NCBI GenBank assembly: GCA_009363875.1 | Contig: CM018691.1 | Location: forward strand, 44,885,399 to 44,949,398 | DNA from: Mikania micrantha | Lineage: Eukaryota; Streptophyta; Magnoliopsida; Asterales; Asteraceae | DNA: 64,000 nt | Direction of reading: 5' to 3' | In this document: positions 44,240 through 54,359 of the stretch, in pieces | Position numbering within the stretch: position 1 is the stretch's first letter | How the letters are laid out: each line of letters opens with the position of its first letter | Notes under the pieces: model-generated | Told to the model about the DNA's origin: nothing | Seen by the model: the letters and a program-made list of their open reading frames with translations, nothing else | The model's database searches: none | Translations under genes and position numbers: made by a program

Positions 44240-44604
44240 TTTCGGTTATTATATCGGTTTCGGTTTTAGAGCTTGAAAAATCGATTATTAACCGAACCAG
44301 TTTCTAGTAAAATTGTTGACAAAACTTGGACTGGTTAACTGGTTCGGTTATTCTAAAATCGCTTTTCTATCGGTTTACTAATTTGTGCACCTTGCCGAAA
44401 CACTTGTCTTTAAATATAATTTATCTTATAACGTCTAAGAAATTCGTTTTAAATATTGAATTTTGTACATGTGATAAAAATCCCCTGACTCAGTCAAAAA
44501 TTTATAAAAAGCTAGAAAAAAAATAAAACAGCAAAAACAATTATTACTTTCTTAATTAATATCACAAACTTCAAGTCTTCAACCACATCGACATTAGTCC
44601 GGCA

Positions 44605-45075
44605 TGTGAAATACTGAGAGTGATTTATACTCCAAAATGATGCAAAGTTTTTTTCTTTAACGGCAATGAAGTGAAGTGTAGTGGAAATGGAGCTTCTATG
44701 CATGCATCCAAATTGACCTTGACTTGCTATGTATCATAAACCAAAAGTTGTGGATGGATTGCCAATCAATTATGTGAGAAATTACCAAAAGAGGCATTGC
44801 CTCAATGGTACCTAACCATGATTCTTCCAATTGGGAGATCATGGGTTCAAATCCCTCCCGTAGCGAAAAAGGGGTCCGAGGGGGGTCAGGAGTTTTCCCA
44901 GTGGGGTTTCCTCCTGCGGTGGTTGTGGTGCCTCATGGGAGGTCCAGGTAACTAGACGTTGGTAACATGGCCTAGAAACAGTGGGTTCACACGATTGAGA
45001 CCTTCGCCGTTCAAAAAAAAATTATGTGAGAAATTGACCATTTGACTTAACGACTTCTATATTATTAAGTGATAA
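44605..45075. repeat. Local duplication, copy 2 (carrying a SINE)
   Basis: The same ordered blocks as 43600-43830 but split by the SINE at about 44784-45019. The SINE's target duplication lies inside the block gtgagaaatt, so the SINE arrived after the duplication. Confidence 0.7.
44784..45019 (+). mobile_element. tRNA-derived SINE, copy 1
   Basis: It starts gaggcattgcctcaatggt (A-box-like TTGCCTCAATGG). The B box GGTTCAAATCC is at 44844-44854 and a short A tail at 45012-45020. A 16 bp duplication, AATTATGTGAGAAATT, flanks it at 44768-44783 and 45020-45035. The body cccagtggggtttcctc and cagtgggttcacacgattg is shared with copy 2. Transcription would be by RNA polymerase III. Confidence 0.9.
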
Positions 45076-45099
45076 TCTTATCTTATCTTATCTTCTCTT

Positions 45100-45310
45100 A
45101 TCTTATCTTACTTAACTAATAAATAAAGGTTTCTATAGACACTTGACGTATTCCTAAAGCACCTTGATTTTTTCCCCGCCTCTCTCCTATTGAATATATC
45201 AAATATTAAATATTAAATATACTTTTAACACAATTTTAAATTAAAAATAAGACTTTTTTAATACATTAAAAATATTTTAATATTAAAAAACACACTTTTG
45301 TAAAATAACA
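45100..45310 (+). mobile_element. AT-rich Helitron-like fragment (inverse of 51.9-52.15 kb)
   Basis: tatagacacttgac, tctctcctattgaatatatc and the AT-rich text after it match, inverted, the stretch ending near 52150 (gatacatttaatatgagagag, gacatgtgtc). No clean end could be assigned. Confidence 0.35.
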
Positions 45311-45321
45311 AATTATTATAA

Positions 45322-45635
45322 AGAGTTAAATGTCATTTTCGTCCTTGCGGTTTGACCACTTTTGCCATTTTCGTCCCTGTGGTTTGAATTTTGCCATTTT
45401 GGTCACTATGGTTTCATTTTATTGCCATTTTCATTCCTATGGTTTCTATTTTATTGTCATTTTAGTCCAATTAAATTTAAAATTTTGGACTAAAATGTCA
45501 AAATTTATCAAACTATAGGGATGAAAATGGCAATAAAATGAAACCATAGTGACCAAAATGGCAAAATTCAAACTACAGGGACCAAAATGACAAGTTGTCA
45601 AACCACAAGGACTAAAATGGCATTTAACTCTATTA
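45322..45635. mobile_element. Foldback MITE with tandem-repeat arms
   Basis: gttaaatgtcattttcgtcc at the left matches the inverse of ggactaaaatggcatttaac at the right. Each arm repeats a unit of about 31 bp (GCCATTTTxGTCxCTxTGGTTT...), three to four times. The inverted repeat runs on into attataa/ttataa flanks. There is no coding capacity. Confidence 0.8.
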
Positions 45636-46227
45636 TAAAATTTCGAACACCTTGAGTTTTTTTTTTTCTTGTTTTATTTTCTTTAATTAAATTATTATCA
45701 TCATTATTATTATTACCGCCGCCGCCGCCATGCAAAAGATGATATGAATAAGAAGTGTTGGATTATCAATATGATTTGATCTTCAAAAGTAACACGTGAA
45801 CACAACGATCGTGTTAATATAAAAGCAATTTTAAGTATAGAACTTTGAAAATCAATGTTTAACCCGGACTGAATCGGGTTTCTGCTACTCTGGCTGTTTG
45901 ATTCTGTGCTTAGAATCGTTTTTGAAAATCAATGTTTAACCCGGACCGAATCGTTTTTTTATTTAATTACACATATGTAGTTTTTATTTTTAAAATACTT
46001 GTGATACTATCTGGTTTACTTGAAGCCAGTTACATACATTGATCCGAGCATGTATTAGGTTTTGTTATGAAAACATGAATTAACTAATCCACAAAAAGAG
46101 AACTAAAACGAGTGGCTAACAATGGTGTAAACTTCTCATGGAAAATTGGACAATGACTTGATCAATGGGTTGTCTAGTATCAAAACGAATTAACTTAAAT
46201 ATAAAAGTGTTTGGTCTTATATATATA
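45636..46227. other. No gene found
   Basis: Contains a short ATT/GCC microsatellite (45690-45730) and a duplicated phrase, tgaaaatcaatgtttaaccc, at 45848 and 45924. Nothing else recognised. Confidence 0.3.
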
Positions 46228-46821
46228 GGGGCCGGTTATTGTACAAAGGAAATTAACGTGAGAAGCGTAGGAAGCCACCAGAATGCGTCACGTGTAATAT
46301 GGGTAAGGGGTATAATGGTCCGTGTAAAATCACAGACCACGTTATATATAATCACGGACCATCGTTTAACAAGCATAATCACGGACCTGTGCATTATATC
46401 AAATCACGGACCGTCATTTAATACATATAATCTAGGACAAAATGGATAATTACGGACCAACAATTACGTACCAAGCATAAAAATCACGGACCACGTAAAT
46501 TTTTTTTTAATAAATTATAACAATATTATACTCAAATTAAAGATAATAAAATTCTTGATTTTATGGTGCAATTTTTTTTAAAAAATAATTAAACGTTTAA
46601 AAGTTATTTGATTTACAAGAAGATGGTGAAACTTGATTTACCCACAAAAAAAGTCAACAAATGTAGGCAAATTCCTTTTTTGCCATTTTATCTTTAACTA
46701 ACGGAAGTTTTAAACAAAAAGTGAGGACCACTAGATCTTAACCATTGATTTATTTAATCAAAGGTCCACAATCCTTCCTATCCTTCTCACTTTAAACATC
46801 CTTTGTATTGGATCCGTCTCC
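46228..46821. mobile_element. MITE family F with ATCACGGACC sub-terminal repeats
   Basis: Inverted ends: left ttgtacaaagg ... gagaagcgtaggaag; right cttcctatccttctcac ... cctttgtattgg. TA tracts border both ends. Near the left end, atcacggacc or a one-base variant recurs at about 46329, 46352, 46379, 46405, 46453 and 46486, in one orientation, 20-40 bp apart. No ORF. Confidence 0.75.
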
Positions 46822-46847
46822 TATATATATATATATATATATATATA

Positions 46848-47226
46848 GGGGATGGTTCCATTGTTAACCCTCCCTTATATCGTTAACCCGTGTTAACCCG
46901 GCATATTTTGCCCGAATCTTTGTTTTTTTTCATTGTTTTTGTTATACATAAATAGGGGGTTTCTTTTTTGTGTTTTTGCTAATTCATCACCGTTTGGAAA
47001 TTATTTACAAATGTAAGTAAGTGTAAGTTACTTACACTAAGTGTAAATCAATAACTTACAACGATGATATCTCTTAAACGGTGATGAATTTTCGCAAACT
47101 CATAAAAAAACATAGTGTTCTAATTGTGTTACAATGATGTTCAAAAAAAAATTTAAGATTCGGCTTCGTTTTGGAAAAATTAATAGTTTATCGTTTTAAG
47201 AGTAGGTCATTATTTGAACACTTCCC
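46848..47226. mobile_element. Chimeric foldback element (A left arm, B right arm)
   Basis: The left part, ggatggttccattgttaacc to about 47030, matches family A (the inverse of 21560-21581 and onward). The right part, from acttacaacgatgatatctc to gtcattatttgaacacttcc, matches family B (50165-50545). The switch is near 47030. The outer ends therefore do not pair with each other. TA tracts flank both sides. Confidence 0.75.
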
Positions 47227-47292
47227 TATATATATATAATTATTTGAGAATTGATCATCGTAATATATGAACCAAGAATGGTTATATATATA

Positions 47293-47533
47293 GGGTAATG
47301 AGCAAATAAGAACTCACCTTAATTGATATATTTAAGTGTCGCAGTGTAATGCAAACTTACATTTCGTTTAACTTTTAAACGCTTGTGAATTAACGAAAGC
47401 TTAAAAAAGGAGTCCCCCGTTTTTTTGTATAAAAAAGACCATGAATTTTTTTTTTGCGACTTAAGTGTTTTTTGTCAGGGTTAATAGGTTACCTCAATTA
47501 AGGTGGGTTATTATATGATAACTTTCTTATAAT
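47293..47533. mobile_element. Foldback MITE family C, second copy (internally deleted)
   Basis: The left has aactcaccttaattgata; the right has ggttacctcaattaaggtggg. Core tttaaacgcttgtgaatta and aaaaaaggagtcccccg match 41510-41560. It is shorter than 41288-41677 because much of the left arm is missing. It is bordered by TA tracts. Confidence 0.7.
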
Positions 47534-47959
47534 ATATATATATATATAATTGTAAAGGGTTTCAAGATGTTTATTTATGAAAGTGGGTAGGTTGAGACTA
47601 GACATGCACAAAAAAAAGCCGTTAAAGTGACCCAGTATATTGGTTTTGAACCGGTTTTCAAACACAGATTTTGAGGAATGTTTTTTGGGTCCAGATTGCG
47701 GTTATGAGCCATTTATGAGATTTCTGGGTCACTTGTTTATAAAACCAGGTACAAATTCAAAAAAGTAGCAGTTGGATGAAAACTATTCAATAGATGTTGA
47801 AGACGAGTTGATTATTTGTGTGTGTGTGTGTGTTTTTTTTTGTTTTTTTTTTGTTTTGCAAAACTAGCTGTTTTAAATAGGTGTATAGTTGTTTAATCCA
47901 TTTTTTTGAATTATTGAATTATTGCTCTGTCATTCTTGTTCGTTGAAACATTCTCGAAA
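47534..47959. other. No gene found
   Basis: Contains accggtttt words near 47650 and a TG/T microsatellite at 47817-47855. No exon or RNA gene was recognised. Confidence 0.3.
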
Positions 47960-47970
47960 AACCATAGTAA

Positions 47971-48199
47971 CAAATGAGGCATTGCCTCAATGGTACCCCA
48001 AGATTCTTCAAAATAGGAGGTCTTGGGTTTAAATCCCACCTCTAGGGAAAAAGGGGTCAGGGGGTTTCCCAGTGGGGTTTCCTCTTGGGGTGGTTGTGGT
48101 GGCTCATGAGAGGTCCAGGTAACTAAATCTTGGTGACATGGCCTGGAAACAGTGGGTTCACACGATTGAGACGTTCGCGCTTCAAAAAAAAAACGAACC
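47971..48199 (+). mobile_element. tRNA-derived SINE, copy 2
   Basis: Same family as 44784-45019: gaggcattgcctcaatggta start, B box GGTTTAAATCC at 48026-48036, cccagtggggtttcctc, cagtgggttcacacgattga, A tail at 48184-48193. Flanking AACCATAGTAA at 47960-47970 and 48200-48210 is the target duplication, probably a little longer with mismatches. By eye about 85% identical to copy 1. Confidence 0.9.
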
Positions 48200-48214
48200 A
48201 ACCATAGTAATAGT

Positions 48215-48760
48215 CCCAACATCCATTCTGAAAATTAAGCATATATTTTTTCAGCTTTTTTTTTTTAATTTAGTATTTATCATATGTAATAAATAAATAA
48301 ATAAGTATTTATTGAGTTTATATTTCTTGTTTAGTATTTATTTAATCAGATGCAATTGCAACCTTAAATTAAACAAATAAAATAATTAAGTTTATAATTT
48401 TTATTTAGTATTTATTATATCTAAAAAATAAGTAAATAAAAGAGTCTTATTGAGTGTATATGTTTTTGTTTAGTATGTATTAATTGTATAAAAAAATAAT
48501 TTTTTTGTATTAGTTTGTACTTTTTTAATAAGTAAAAAAAATATTTTTTGACTGGTATAATGATCTAGTTTCATTTATAAGTAAGGATTACTGTCAATAA
48601 AAAATAACTGGGTTTTAAAAAAAAACCGTTGACCACTTGTTGACTGGCTAACCGGTTCCATTAAACCGAGAGTAGTTTTAGAGGGTTAGTCGGTTTGTGC
48701 ACTTGTAGTTGGAGAAAATATGATTTTTAAGAACAATTTGATTTTTGTCATATTGTGCAA
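48215..48760. other. AT-rich sequence upstream of the LRR gene
   Basis: No gene. Repeated tttagtatttatt(a) phrases lie at about 48270, 48330 and 48405. ggctaaccggttccatta at 48648 belongs to the accggtt-rich family. Confidence 0.4.
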
Positions 48761-48766
48761 GAAAAC

Positions 48767-48774
48767 TATATATT
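48767..48774 (+). promoter_or_regulatory. Possible TATA box of the LRR receptor-like gene
   Basis: TATATATT lies 75 bp before the ATG at 48849 and is followed by a pyrimidine-rich stretch. A start about 30 bp downstream would give a leader of 45-50 bases. Position and AT-rich surroundings make this only suggestive. Confidence 0.35.
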
Positions 48775-48848
48775 TCTTCTATTTAAGAGCCATACAAACG
48801 CCATATCTTATTATCTCTTTTGTACGAACTCATCATCAATACAAATTC

Positions 48849-50787
48849 ATGCAGATGGAGGGTTGTTGTTTTGTTAAGCATAAATCCCCGTTAATGCTAT
48901 CGATGTTTTTAGTTTTTATGGTTGGTTGGGCTCATCAAGGAATCTTCATAGAAGAAGATGAAAGAAAAGCCCTTCTTGAAATTAAAGCCTCACTTGCTGA
49001 GGTTTCAAAGTCTTATGACAATATTCTCCTCAGTTGGGTGGCTGATGATGGAAGCAATTATTGTGATTGGGAGAGGATCAATTGCAAGTCAACCTCCTCC
49101 TCCTCCGTTGGTGATAATTATAAGTATGTAACCGACCTCTCTTTGGGCAACATGTTCTCCAGGGAGGATAGTGATTACTACTCATACATTGAGATTGATA
49201 GCAATAGAAGGATGATATGGCCGCTAAACTTTTCTATCTTCCTTCATTTTAAAGAGTTGAAAAGACTAGATTTGTCAAGGAATTTTATTGGCAATACTTT
49301 TCATGTGACCACAGGTATCATGCATCATGGCTGGTTTAATTTTTGCGAATACTTGATCTGTTATATTGCCATGTGATGGATGGATGGCTTAATTTCTTTC
49401 TTTCTTTTTTTTTTTTGCAGGATTTGAAAGATTGTCGGGATTGAAGAAGCTCGAGAATCTCAACCTTAGCAATAACTTCATAGAAACCACTAACATCTTT
49501 CCTATATTGAGTCACCTTAGTTCACTCAAAGTTTTGGATCTCAGTTACATTAATGGATATCAAGGAGACTGGCCTACTCATGGCGCGTTGATTGTCTTTC
49601 AATTTCAACTCAACTTTTATTATATAATATGAATTCACGTTATGAAGATTGATACTCATGACACCTACTTTGACGTACAGATATTTCGGAATTTCGTATC
49701 CCGGAAAACATGGAGGTATTGGATCTAACTGCTTGTGGCTTTTATGGTACCTTACAAATTCGAGGTATATATATATATATGTATGTATGTATTATAATAA
49801 ATCAAACTTTGCTTCAGCCAAGTGTCAATCTCTGGTTAAGTAAACATGTGAATTTCCCGCTTCTCTCTTTTCTATTAATGACTTTCTCTTATTAAATAAA
49901 ATAAAAAATGAATAATTATGTTTAAAATAATAAAATTGTCTACCAATAAATAAATGAGAACTAAAGTTAAAATATAAAAATGATCAAAACTAAAAAAAAA
50001 AAAACTAAACGAAAGTAAAATAGTAATAAAATATAAAAATAGAAACTTAAAACTTATATTTATTTAATTTATATAATAAGAGAAAAAAATTAACGATTTA
50101 AACAAATTATATATATTAAACCCATGTAATACATGGGTTTTAACCTAGTATGTGTATATATATAAGGAAGTACGTGTTCAAATCATAACTCACTCTTAAA
50201 GTAATAACCCAGATAACTTTCCAACATGAAGCCAAATCTTGGATTTTTTTAAACATCATTGTAACACATTTAGAATACTATGTTCTTTTATGAGTTTGTA
50301 AAAATTTATCACCGTTTAAGAGGTATCATCGTTGTAAGTTTTGATTTACAGCACTTTAATTGTTTTACGCCCAAAACTTACAACGATGTAAAATATCAAA
50401 CGGTGCTGAATTTTCGCAAACTAATAAAAGAACATAGTGTTATAAATGTGTTACAATAATGTTAAAAAAATCAAGATTTGGCTTCATCTTGACAAAGTTA
50501 TCTTGGTTATTGCTTTAAGAGTTGGTTATTATTTGATCTCAATCCTATATATGTATATACAGGGACTTATTCCATTGAGAACCACTAAATATGAAAGAAC
50601 CAAATGAACTAATTTTGAACCATATGTTATTAGGGGTATAAAAGTAATTTAACCTTAAAGTATGAGAAGTTACTATTTTACCCTTTTAAATAACCACTCT
50701 ATGTACAAAACTTAAAGCATAATGTACAAGTGTATTATGCAGTTCTCAAGTTCCTAACATAAAAGTGGTTCTTAATGGAATACCTCC

Positions 50788-50854
<67 letters not shown>

Positions 50855-53475
50855 TTTATAAGAAAACTTTTCATTTCTGAGAAAACTTATACTAACCAAT
50901 AATTTTTTTTAATTTTTTATAATAATTTTTTATTATAAGGTTAGTAATGTTATAAGAAAAAAAATGACTATTAAGAAAACTCTTTATTTTTAAGAAAACT
51001 AAGAAAACTCATGCTAACCAATGATTTTTTTTTTTTAATTTTTTTTCATACTTTTCTATTATAAGGTTAGCAATGTTTTAAGAAAAAAAAATTACAACGA
51101 TGTTACAGTGCTGTAAATTAAAAGTTATAACAAAGAAAGTGTTGTATATGTGTTTTAATGATATTCAATATATATATATCTATGTATGTATGTACGTACG
51201 TACGTACGTACGTGTGTGTGTATAAGGAAGGGTTACTAAGAAAACCATCATTTTGGAGGAAACTAAGAAAACTAATCACGATCATTACCAACTAATTTTT
51301 TTTCATTTTTTTTCTTTTTTATTTCCTTTTATTATAAGATAAAAAATGTAAGAAAAAGAAACAAATTAAAAAAAATGTATTTCAGGTTATTAAATATATG
51401 TAACTTGCGTGTTACACATAATAGCTACATATATGTAACTTTATGAGTTACATGCGAAACTTTTTGAGGCACATATAACTAATTTCATGATCTACATATT
51501 TTTTTTCATTTTTTTATAGCATTTCTAACCTTATAATAAAAATTATGCTTTTTTTTTCTAAAATTTATTGGTTAGTGTGAATTTTCTTAGTTTTATCCAA
51601 AATGAGAAGTTTTCTCATGAACCTCCCCCTCTCTCTCTATATATATAATCCTATATATATATATATATAATAGGTTAGTATCCAGTGTATTTCACAGATT
51701 GAATAAAAAAATATAATAAATAATTATTAATGAAAATTTAAACAATATAAAATAATTTTTTAATATAAAATATGATTAAAATTTCATATAATTTAATAAT
51801 TTAAAAAATAAAATAAAAATATTATTTATTTAAATACTAATTTTTTCAAAGTTTTGTTTGTTTAAACATTTTATTTTAAAAATCTGTTTTGAAATTTTTA
51901 TATTCTAAAATAAATTGGTTTTTTTAAAAGTGTTTTTTAATATTAATATATTTTTAATGTATTAAAATATCTTTTTTAATTTAAAAATACATAAAAAATA
52001 TATTTAATATTTAATATTATTATTTAATATTAGATACATTTAATATGAGAGAGAGAGGTGGGAATTAAAGATAAGCCTTATGTAACATTATCTGATAAGG
52101 TGTTCTAAGAACATGACATGTGTCTTAGAAAACATTTATTTGTTAATATAGGTAGATATTATCTTCAATCCTTTTTGTAACATTAAAAATTAATGTGTGA
52201 TTCCATGAGATGTTAAACGCGAACACTAAGCTTTTTTAGCTGGTTCGTTCGATTTAACTGGTTTGAAACCGCTTTCAACATTAGGATTAGAAACCGATCA
52301 GAAAAGGCTAGTTTAGTTTGGGGTGGAATTGATTTCACCCTAAACCGGTTTCAATATCAATTCAAATTTATCAGAAGAACTGTTTTATTTCTCAAAGACT
52401 CAAACCAGTTTCTTTTACCCATGTGCATCCACTTCTAGTATGCCTATCTCAATGGCTAAAGGAAAACGTAAATTATATTTCACTTGTTTGTAAATTGATA
52501 TAAAAGTACACATGTTATTTTTCATATATATATTTACAACTTATATTTTACTTTAAAGGAATTTTTTAGGATTAACAAAGTCAAGCCAAGCCTATAATGA
52601 ACTCACATGAGCTATTAGCTGTTATTTTCTTCATAAAAAAAATAATTTTCCACAATTTGTTCATAAGAGGAATTGAAACCTAAACCTAATTTTTAAAGAA
52701 GAACTTCTTAACAGGAAAAAAAAAAGAGAAAAAAAAACATATAAGATATTATTAAGACAAATGTCATTTAGTGACCACTGGTCGTGCGAATCTGATCCGT
52801 TTTGACTGCAATGCTAAATTCACTCACTTGCAGACCCAAGAGTTATGTGAAAAAATAAAAAACAAATTTCCAAAAACTAAATGAGTTTTTCCATAATCAA
52901 AAACTTTTATTTTCGTTCAAAGTTTATTTGCTGCAAGTCTATTAGCAAACAAATTGAATGACATAAATTGAGAAATTTGGCAATCATATATTTTGGACAG
53001 TTTTCTATCAATTATTTACTTACAAGTAAATTGCTTAATTAAGACCTTAAACGTATACTGCCCACAACTGATCACACGGTGCCCTTTACCTCTCTTTTGA
53101 GTCTGTATTTGCTGCAGAGTAGGAGCCTATTATCTACATGCCTTAATCCTCTACCACATGAGTATTTTTTTTCATCCAACACTTACAATGTGAAATAATA
53201 TTACAATAAGAAAATTGTAACCATTCCAGTCTTATTTGACAACTATTTAAAGTGGAGACATGTGTCTTTTTAAATATTTTGCACACTAACAAATACCAAA
53301 AACTTTTATGCATAACCAGGTTTAGAGACAACTAGTACATTAAGGAAATTGAAAATCTTAAATCTTGGAGAGAACCAATTCGATGAAAGTCTTGTATCAT
53401 CTTTAAGTTATCTCACATCACTTAAAAGTCTAGATCTTCAAGGCAACTTGTTTTCTGGATCGTTTTCATTCCAAG
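48849..53475 (+). CDS. LRR receptor-like protein, four 5' exons (gene incomplete)
   Basis: Exons by splice sites and phase: 48849-49314, 49421-49582, 49681-49764, 53320-53475, all junctions phase 1. Exon 1: start MQMEGCC (or the Met two codons on), hydrophobic signal peptide LMLSMFLVFMVGWAH, then the LRR N-terminal cap with ERKALLEIKASL and SNYCDWERINC, then the first repeat (ELKRLDLSRNFI). Exons 2-4 add repeats: LKKLENLNLSNNFI, SLKVLDLSYI, MEVLDLTACGFYGTL, LRKLKILNLGENQFDESL and SLKSLDLQGNLFSGSF. Repeats in separate phase-1 exons are known from the AtRLP13/14/15/21/56-type receptor-like proteins, which sit in the plasma membrane and sense extracellular ligands. The donor after exon 2 reads ATG|GCGCGT, a GC instead of GT. 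No later repeats, membrane span or tail were found by 59.7 kb, so the gene is either truncated or continues after a very long intron. No stop interrupts the exons. Confidence 0.75.
49315..49420 (+). other. Intron 1 of the LRR gene
   Basis: GTATCATG donor, T-rich tract and TTTTTTGCAG acceptor. 106 bp, phase 1. Removal joins ACAG to GATTTGAAAG and keeps the reading frame. Confidence 0.8.
49850..50148 (+). mobile_element. Non-autonomous Helitron, 3' end well defined
   Basis: A perfect hairpin AAACCCATGT-AAT-ACATGGGTTT at 50118-50140 is followed by TAAC and CTAG, then T at 50149. Hairpin plus CTRR-T is the Helitron 3' signature. The 5' end is not clear; the body is AT-rich and carries no ORF. 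Confidence 0.6.
50165..50545. mobile_element. Foldback MITE family B
   Basis: The left arm has cactcttaaagtaataaccc and gaagccaaatcttg; the right arm has caagatttggcttc and gttattgctttaagagttgg. The core ttatcaccgtttaagagg pairs with atcaaacggtgctgaatttt. TA-rich borders. It is complete and is the donor-type for the right half of 46848-47226. Confidence 0.8.
50562..50789. mobile_element. Foldback MITE family G
   Basis: Ends attccattgagaaccact and agtggttcttaatggaat are inverted with one mismatch. The interior has cataatgtacaagtgtatta. The right border is a long TA tract. 228 bp. Confidence 0.8.
50790..50848. repeat. (TA)n microsatellite, about 58 bp
   Basis: Uninterrupted TA repeats between family G and the next foldback piece. 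Confidence 0.95.
50850..51175. mobile_element. Composite foldback fragment, family H start with B-like tail
   Basis: Two direct copies of an aagaaaactcatgctaacca-like phrase with a following ataaggttagcaatgtt, then a tail acaacgatgttacagtgctg like family B. The ends do not pair, so this is a partial or chimeric element. Confidence 0.45.
51180..51224. repeat. Compound microsatellite TATG / TACG / TG
   Basis: Runs of TATG, then TACG, then TG, in 45 bp, immediately left of the family H element. Confidence 0.9.
51225..51628. mobile_element. Foldback MITE family H
   Basis: The left arm has actaagaaaaccatcatttt and gaaactaagaaaac; the right arm has ttttcttagttttatccaaa and agttttctcatgaacc. The interior has several gttacat/atgtaact words. 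A TA tract borders the right end. Confidence 0.7.
51662..52157 (-). mobile_element. Possible Helitron remnant
   Basis: On the - strand the left edge reads ATCTGTGAAATACACTGGAT then ACTAACCTATT, a decayed likeness of the hairpin-plus-CTAGT end at 50118-50149. The AT-rich body resembles 40128-40797. Confidence 0.35.
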
Positions 53476-54354
53476 GTATGTATTATATCTAACTTAATAG
53501 ACATTATCGTCTTTGTTTTCACGAAAGTTATTCTACGTCTCTATGTTAACTTTATAAATAAAATATGAATTGTATGATGTTTGAACATACACAAATGTTA
53601 TGTTAAAAAACTGTTGCATTAACTTGATATCATTCTAGCGAAGATTTTTATTTTCTAATGGAAATTATTGCTTTAAAGAAATTTAAAAAAGAAAATCAGA
53701 TTTGAGTATGAGTGATGAGACATGTTGCACATCTACATTTGGCATCACTCAGATAAAGATTTTTCTTATACCTTTATAGATTTCCATACATAACAAAACA
53801 TTGCAACCAAATGACTAGAAACAAATTTACATACACAAAACAATAAAACATAAAGCTGAACTTATACTTCATATAATTTGAACCACAAAAATGTAAAAAA
53901 AAAAAAAAAAAAAAAAAACTTACAAAAATAAAAAAACAACAGTTATGACCTAAACTCTCTAAATTTCCTGATGAATGTAATCAAGAGAAAGAGAAAACAC
54001 TATAAACGATTATTCATACAACACACAAAATCAAAGCTCATACATAAGTTGCACATAAGAACTTGAAGAATATATCATCCCCATCTCTAGATGACAAACA
54101 AAAAATATGGATAAGAGGTTTTCAAAACGTTTGATATAATAAATAAACAGTTAAGAAAACAATCATAATTGTCAAATCAAACACAGCCTATGTACAAACA
54201 CGTTCCAGTTTCAGTCAACAAAGTCAAAAACCAGTTTCGGTTAGGTTCGGGTTTTGGCTGGTTTTTGGCCGGTTCCGGTCCCGTTTTTTATCGGGTAAAG
54301 ATGGAACCGGTTATAATTACGATTTCTCTGAGAAACCGGAACCGCATGTACCCA
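53476..54354. other. No further LRR exon found
   Basis: Begins with the donor GTATGTATT of the fourth exon. An A-homopolymer of about 23 bp lies at 53898-53920. 54200-54350 has accggtt-rich text that is interrupted by the TR-GAG element and resumes at 56429. Confidence 0.4.
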
Positions 54355-54359
54355 CATAT
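54355..54359. repeat. Target site duplication CATAT (left)
   Basis: Matches 56424-56428 on the far side of the TR-GAG element. Confidence 0.92.

Larger units (their letters stand above)
49765..53319 (+). other. Intron 3 of the LRR gene, filled with transposons
   Basis: 3.55 kb between donor CGAG|GTATAT and acceptor CATAACCAG|GTTTAG. It holds a Helitron-type end, foldback families B, G and two H-like pieces, long TA tracts and a possible second Helitron. From about 52160 to 53310 nothing coding is seen; 52240-52420 has accggttt-rich text. Confidence 0.65.
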
